Source of the DNA: Lentzea albidocapillata subsp. violacea
GTDB lineage: Bacteria > Actinomycetota > Actinomycetes > Mycobacteriales > Pseudonocardiaceae
Assembly (NCBI RefSeq): GCF_900100275.1
Contig: NZ_FNET01000004.1
Span: 248,001 to 312,000 of the forward strand
Direction of reading: 5' to 3'
Length of the DNA stretch: 64,000 bases
Part shown: one piece after another, positions 61,824-64,000 of the stretch
Position numbering within the stretch: the stretch's first letter is position 1
How the letters are laid out: each line of letters starts with the position of its first letter
Position numbers and translations under genes: made by a program
The notes under the pieces: model-generated
The model's database searches: none
Told to the model about the DNA's origin: nothing
What the model saw: the letters and a program-made list of their open reading frames with translations, nothing else

Positions 61824-62596
61824 TGCCTGCCTTCTACCTGCCGCTGGGCGGCGACACGTTCCGCTCCACCGAGCACACCGTCGGCCCGTGGGGCCCGGAC
61901 AGCCAGCACCTCGGCCCGCCCTCGGCGTTGCTGGTGCGGTCGTTGCTGGCGCTGGGCAACCCGTCGTCGGCCCTGGCGCGCGTCACGTTCGAGGTGCTCG
62001 GCCCCGTCCCGGTGGCCGACCTGACGGTGTCCACCTCGGTCGAACGCCCCGGCCGCTCGGTCGAGCTGCTGGCGGCGTCGCTGTCCCACGAAGGCCGCAC
62101 CGTGCTCACGGCGCGAGCGTGGCGCATCGTCACCTCGGACACGGCTGCCGTGGCAGGCGGTGATGTTCCCGCGCTGGCACCGCCGGAGTCCGCCGTGCCG
62201 ATGGAGATCCCCGACCACTGGGGCGGCGGTTACCTGGCCGCCGTCGAGTGGCTTTCCGTGTCGGGCGGCATCTTCACGCCGGGCGACGCGCAGGTGTGGG
62301 CCCGCCCGCGGGTGGCCGTGGTCGAGGGTTCCGAGCCGTCACCGGAGGAACTGCTGTTCGCCGTGGTCGACTCGGCGAGCGGCGTCTCGTCCCGTGTGGA
62401 CATTCGCAAGTGGTACGCCATCAACACCGACCTGACCGTCCACCTGCACCGCCGCCCCGTCGGCGAGTGGGTCGGGATGGACGCCCGGACGACCATCGGG
62501 CCGGACGGCGTCGGGCTCGCGACCAGCGTGGTGCACGACGTGGCCGGGCCGGTGGGCACGACGGCGCAGGCGCTGTTCGTGCGCGAGAGGAGCTGA
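61823..62596 (+). CDS. Thioesterase-like (TesB/hot-dog) family protein
   Basis: Protein of 257 aa with the double hot-dog layout of acyl-CoA thioesterase-like proteins. GPWGPDSQHLGPPSALLVRSL is the N-terminal substrate region, RVTFEVLGPVP and GRSVELLAASL the first hot-dog core, and WYAINTDLTVHLHRRPVGEWVGMDA the second. It overlaps the nuclease gene in a TGATG and is therefore coupled to it. The acyl substrate is unknown and the connection to DNA repair is unclear. Confidence 0.82.
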   Translation: MPAFYLPLGGDTFRSTEHTVGPWGPDSQHLGPPSALLVRSLLALGNPSSALARVTFEVLGPVPVADLTVSTSVERPGRSVELLAASLSHEGRTVLTARAWRIVTSDTAAVAGGDVPALAPPESAVPMEIPDHWGGGYLAAVEWLSVSGGIFTPGDAQVWARPRVAVVEGSEPSPEELLFAVVDSASGVSSRVDIRKWYAINTDLTVHLHRRPVGEWVGMDARTTIGPDGVGLATSVVHDVAGPVGTTAQALFVRERS

Positions 62597-62597
62597 C

Positions 62598-63428
62598 TCA
62601 GCGGGAGAGTTCGAGCCGGGTGCTCGCGTCGTCTCTGAGCACCACGACCACACCGCTGTTCCTGGTCCACCCGTCGGACACCAGGAAGTACTTGCCGCCG
62701 GTGTTCTCCAGCAACCTCAGGCCGGAGTACCGGTACCGATACCTCGACCTGTCACCGTCGAGAGGATCCTCGCGCACGCCGGGTGCGGTGATGTGCATCC
62801 GTTCCTGACTGTAGATCGTTACCGCGGGCGCTTCGCTCGCCACGAACTCGTCGGCCAGCCGCTGACCGTCCACCTGCGCGTAGTTCAGCGCGGCCCAGAA
62901 GAGACTCAGCACCCCGGCGGCGACCGCGAACAGCCGGACCTTCCGCCAGTCCCATGCCGGCCGCCCGCGGAGCTGGATCACGTAGCAGGACAACATGATC
63001 CCGCCACCGACCGCCAGCGGGAACACGTAGAAGCTCACCACCGGCCACACGTACCCCAGCCCGACCACCACGAGTGGCAGCGTCAGCCACGACAACGCCA
63101 GCACCCTGAGGTTCCTGCTCTTCACGGCCGGCCGCAGGCGTGGCTCCAGCCACAACCACAGCAGCCCGGCCACCACGACCACCGCCAGCAACGTGAACAC
63201 CGGCCGCATACTGCGCAGCACGTAGTCCGCGGTGGACATGCCGAGGACGTTGCTCTCGATGCCGAGCGCACGGGCGTGCGTCTCGCTGCGCTTCCAGCCG
63301 AACGCCACCAGCAGCCCGGTGATCACCGAGACGTTGGCGAGCACCGCGCCGATCATGCGCAGCGCCTCGTTCTGGTCCGTGGCCGGCGTGGGCTTCTGCC
63401 TGAGCGGCAGGCGCCGCGGTGTCTTCAT
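62598..63428 (-). CDS. Multi-pass membrane protein, function unknown
   Basis: Protein of 276 aa with five likely membrane segments in the first 175 residues (MIGAVLANVSVITGLLVAFGW; RPVFTLLAVVVVAGLLWLWL; VLALSWLTLPLVVVGLGYV; VSFYVFPLAVGGGIMLSCYV; LFAVAAGVLSLFWAALNYA). A soluble C-terminal domain of about 95 residues follows. I do not recognise the family. The ATG overlaps the stop of the next upstream gene (ATGA), so the pair is co-expressed. It is convergent with the thioesterase gene, with one base between the stops. Confidence 0.7.
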   Translation of the reverse strand: MKTPRRLPLRQKPTPATDQNEALRMIGAVLANVSVITGLLVAFGWKRSETHARALGIESNVLGMSTADYVLRSMRPVFTLLAVVVVAGLLWLWLEPRLRPAVKSRNLRVLALSWLTLPLVVVGLGYVWPVVSFYVFPLAVGGGIMLSCYVIQLRGRPAWDWRKVRLFAVAAGVLSLFWAALNYAQVDGQRLADEFVASEAPAVTIYSQERMHITAPGVREDPLDGDRSRYRYRYSGLRLLENTGGKYFLVSDGWTRNSGVVVVLRDDASTRLELSR

Positions 63429-64000
63429 GACGAACTGGACGAACTGGACGAGCTGGACGCGGTGGTCGTGGTGGTGGTCGTGGTGGTTGTGCCTTCGACG
63501 ACGTCCGTGCGCGGATCATCCTTCGCGAACGAGTCCTCAGTCGGCCAGCGCGGCGGCGTGCCCGGCGTGCAGCGCACCGACTCCTGCGCGATCTGGTCGA
63601 GCACGCTGCGCACCGCCCGCAGGATCGCGCAGTCGACCGCGGCCGATCCACCGGCCCCCTGGTGCATCTGCAGCCCCAGCGCCGCGGCCTTGCCGTACAT
63701 CGACCGGGCACCGGACGTCCTGCCACCACACAGGTCGACGGCCGCCTGGTACAGCGGGGCGTTGCGCGGTGACATCAGGCCGCTCCACGTCCGATCGAGC
63801 TCCTGCTGCGCCTCGCCGCACGCCTTGCCCAGCAGCCGCCGGTAGATCACGTCCTCGTTGGTGGTCGGCGAAGTCGGGCCCTCGGGCAGGCTCCAGCCGT
63901 ACTGCCGTTTCGTGGTCGCGGTCGTCTTCTTCTGAGGCGACGTCGTGGTGGTGTGCACGGGCGCTGTCGTCGCCTCGCTCGTGCCCGTGGTGATCGTGGC
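63425..64000 (-). CDS. Partial gene at right edge, Thr/Ser-rich tail
   Basis: The minus-strand frame stays open to the window edge, so the N-terminus is missing and the GTG at 63958 is not necessarily the start. The visible part has a Thr-rich stretch, then a helical domain of about 100 residues with three Cys (KACGEAQQEL, VDLCGGRTSG, AVDCAILRAV) and a further Cys in VRCTPG. It ends in a run of ten Thr, Ala and ten Ser encoded by simple repeats. Function is unknown. It is coupled to the membrane-protein gene behind it. Confidence 0.6.
   Translation of the reverse strand, partial: ATITTGTSEATTAPVHTTTTSPQKKTTATTKRQYGWSLPEGPTSPTTNEDVIYRRLLGKACGEAQQELDRTWSGLMSPRNAPLYQAAVDLCGGRTSGARSMYGKAAALGLQMHQGAGGSAAVDCAILRAVRSVLDQIAQESVRCTPGTPPRWPTEDSFAKDDPRTDVVEGTTTTTTTTTTASSSSSSSSSS

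Overview
The window is a high-GC actinobacterial chromosome segment. It carries a complete Pup-proteasome gene set (pafA, pafBC, prcAB, pup, dop, mpa), Tat genes, GTG/TTG starts and many leaderless-type promoters. A staurosporine-type indolocarbazole cluster together with mycothiol-type and Pseudonocardiales-like genes suggests a Lentzea/Saccharothrix-like organism. The taxon is an inference, because there is no rRNA in the window. I saw no tRNA, rRNA, CRISPR array, integrase or transposase.

Layout. (1) 0.1-6.4 kb, minus strand: htpG, a diacylglycerol-kinase-like gene, tatC, tatA, a small membrane protein, pafC and pafB. (2) 6.5-8.5 kb: a dehalogenase/epoxide-hydrolase-type alpha/beta hydrolase and a secreted BNR-repeat protein. 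(3) 8.5-30.3 kb: the indolocarbazole cluster. staR, staN and staG run leftward. staO-staD-staP-staMA-staJ-staK-staI-staE-staMB-staC and an extra O-methyltransferase run rightward from a shared divergent control region. (4) 30.3-31.7 kb: pafA. (5) 31.7-41.1 kb: a PAP2-lipid kinase fusion, a glycerol operon (IclR regulator, glpK, glpD) with paired palindromic operators, small regulators (MarR, PadR) with neighbours, and a decayed ABC ATPase. (6) 41.1-45.0 kb: repeat elements, then prcA, prcB, pup and dop. (7) 45.1-54.6 kb: an FtsX-type permease, Nudix hydrolase, aldo/keto reductase, two tandem GH5 glycosidases, an ABC-2 exporter and a NarL-type two-component system. (8) 54.7-64.0 kb: mpa/arc, two tandem Gln/Gly/Tyr/Pro-rich membrane proteins, trmI, a site-2 protease, a RecB-like Fe-S nuclease, a thioesterase-like protein and two genes at the right edge.

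How the cluster should work. StaO oxidises L-tryptophan and StaD dimerises the product to chromopyrrolic acid. StaP and StaC turn this into the lactam aglycone K252c. StaJ, StaK, StaI and StaE build an L-amino-deoxysugar, StaG attaches it, and StaN closes the second C-N bond. StaMA and StaMB methylate the sugar. Three things differ from the textbook cluster. StaC is fused in frame to a complete second StaN-like P450. A third, HIOMT-type O-methyltransferase ends the operon. The genes for the first two sugar steps (staA, staB) are absent. The StaC half carries the Val/Asn pair expected of StaC rather than RebC, so a staurosporine-type lactam core with an additional oxidation/O-methylation is the best prediction. 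The cluster lies between pafB and pafA, genes that are adjacent in mycobacteria.
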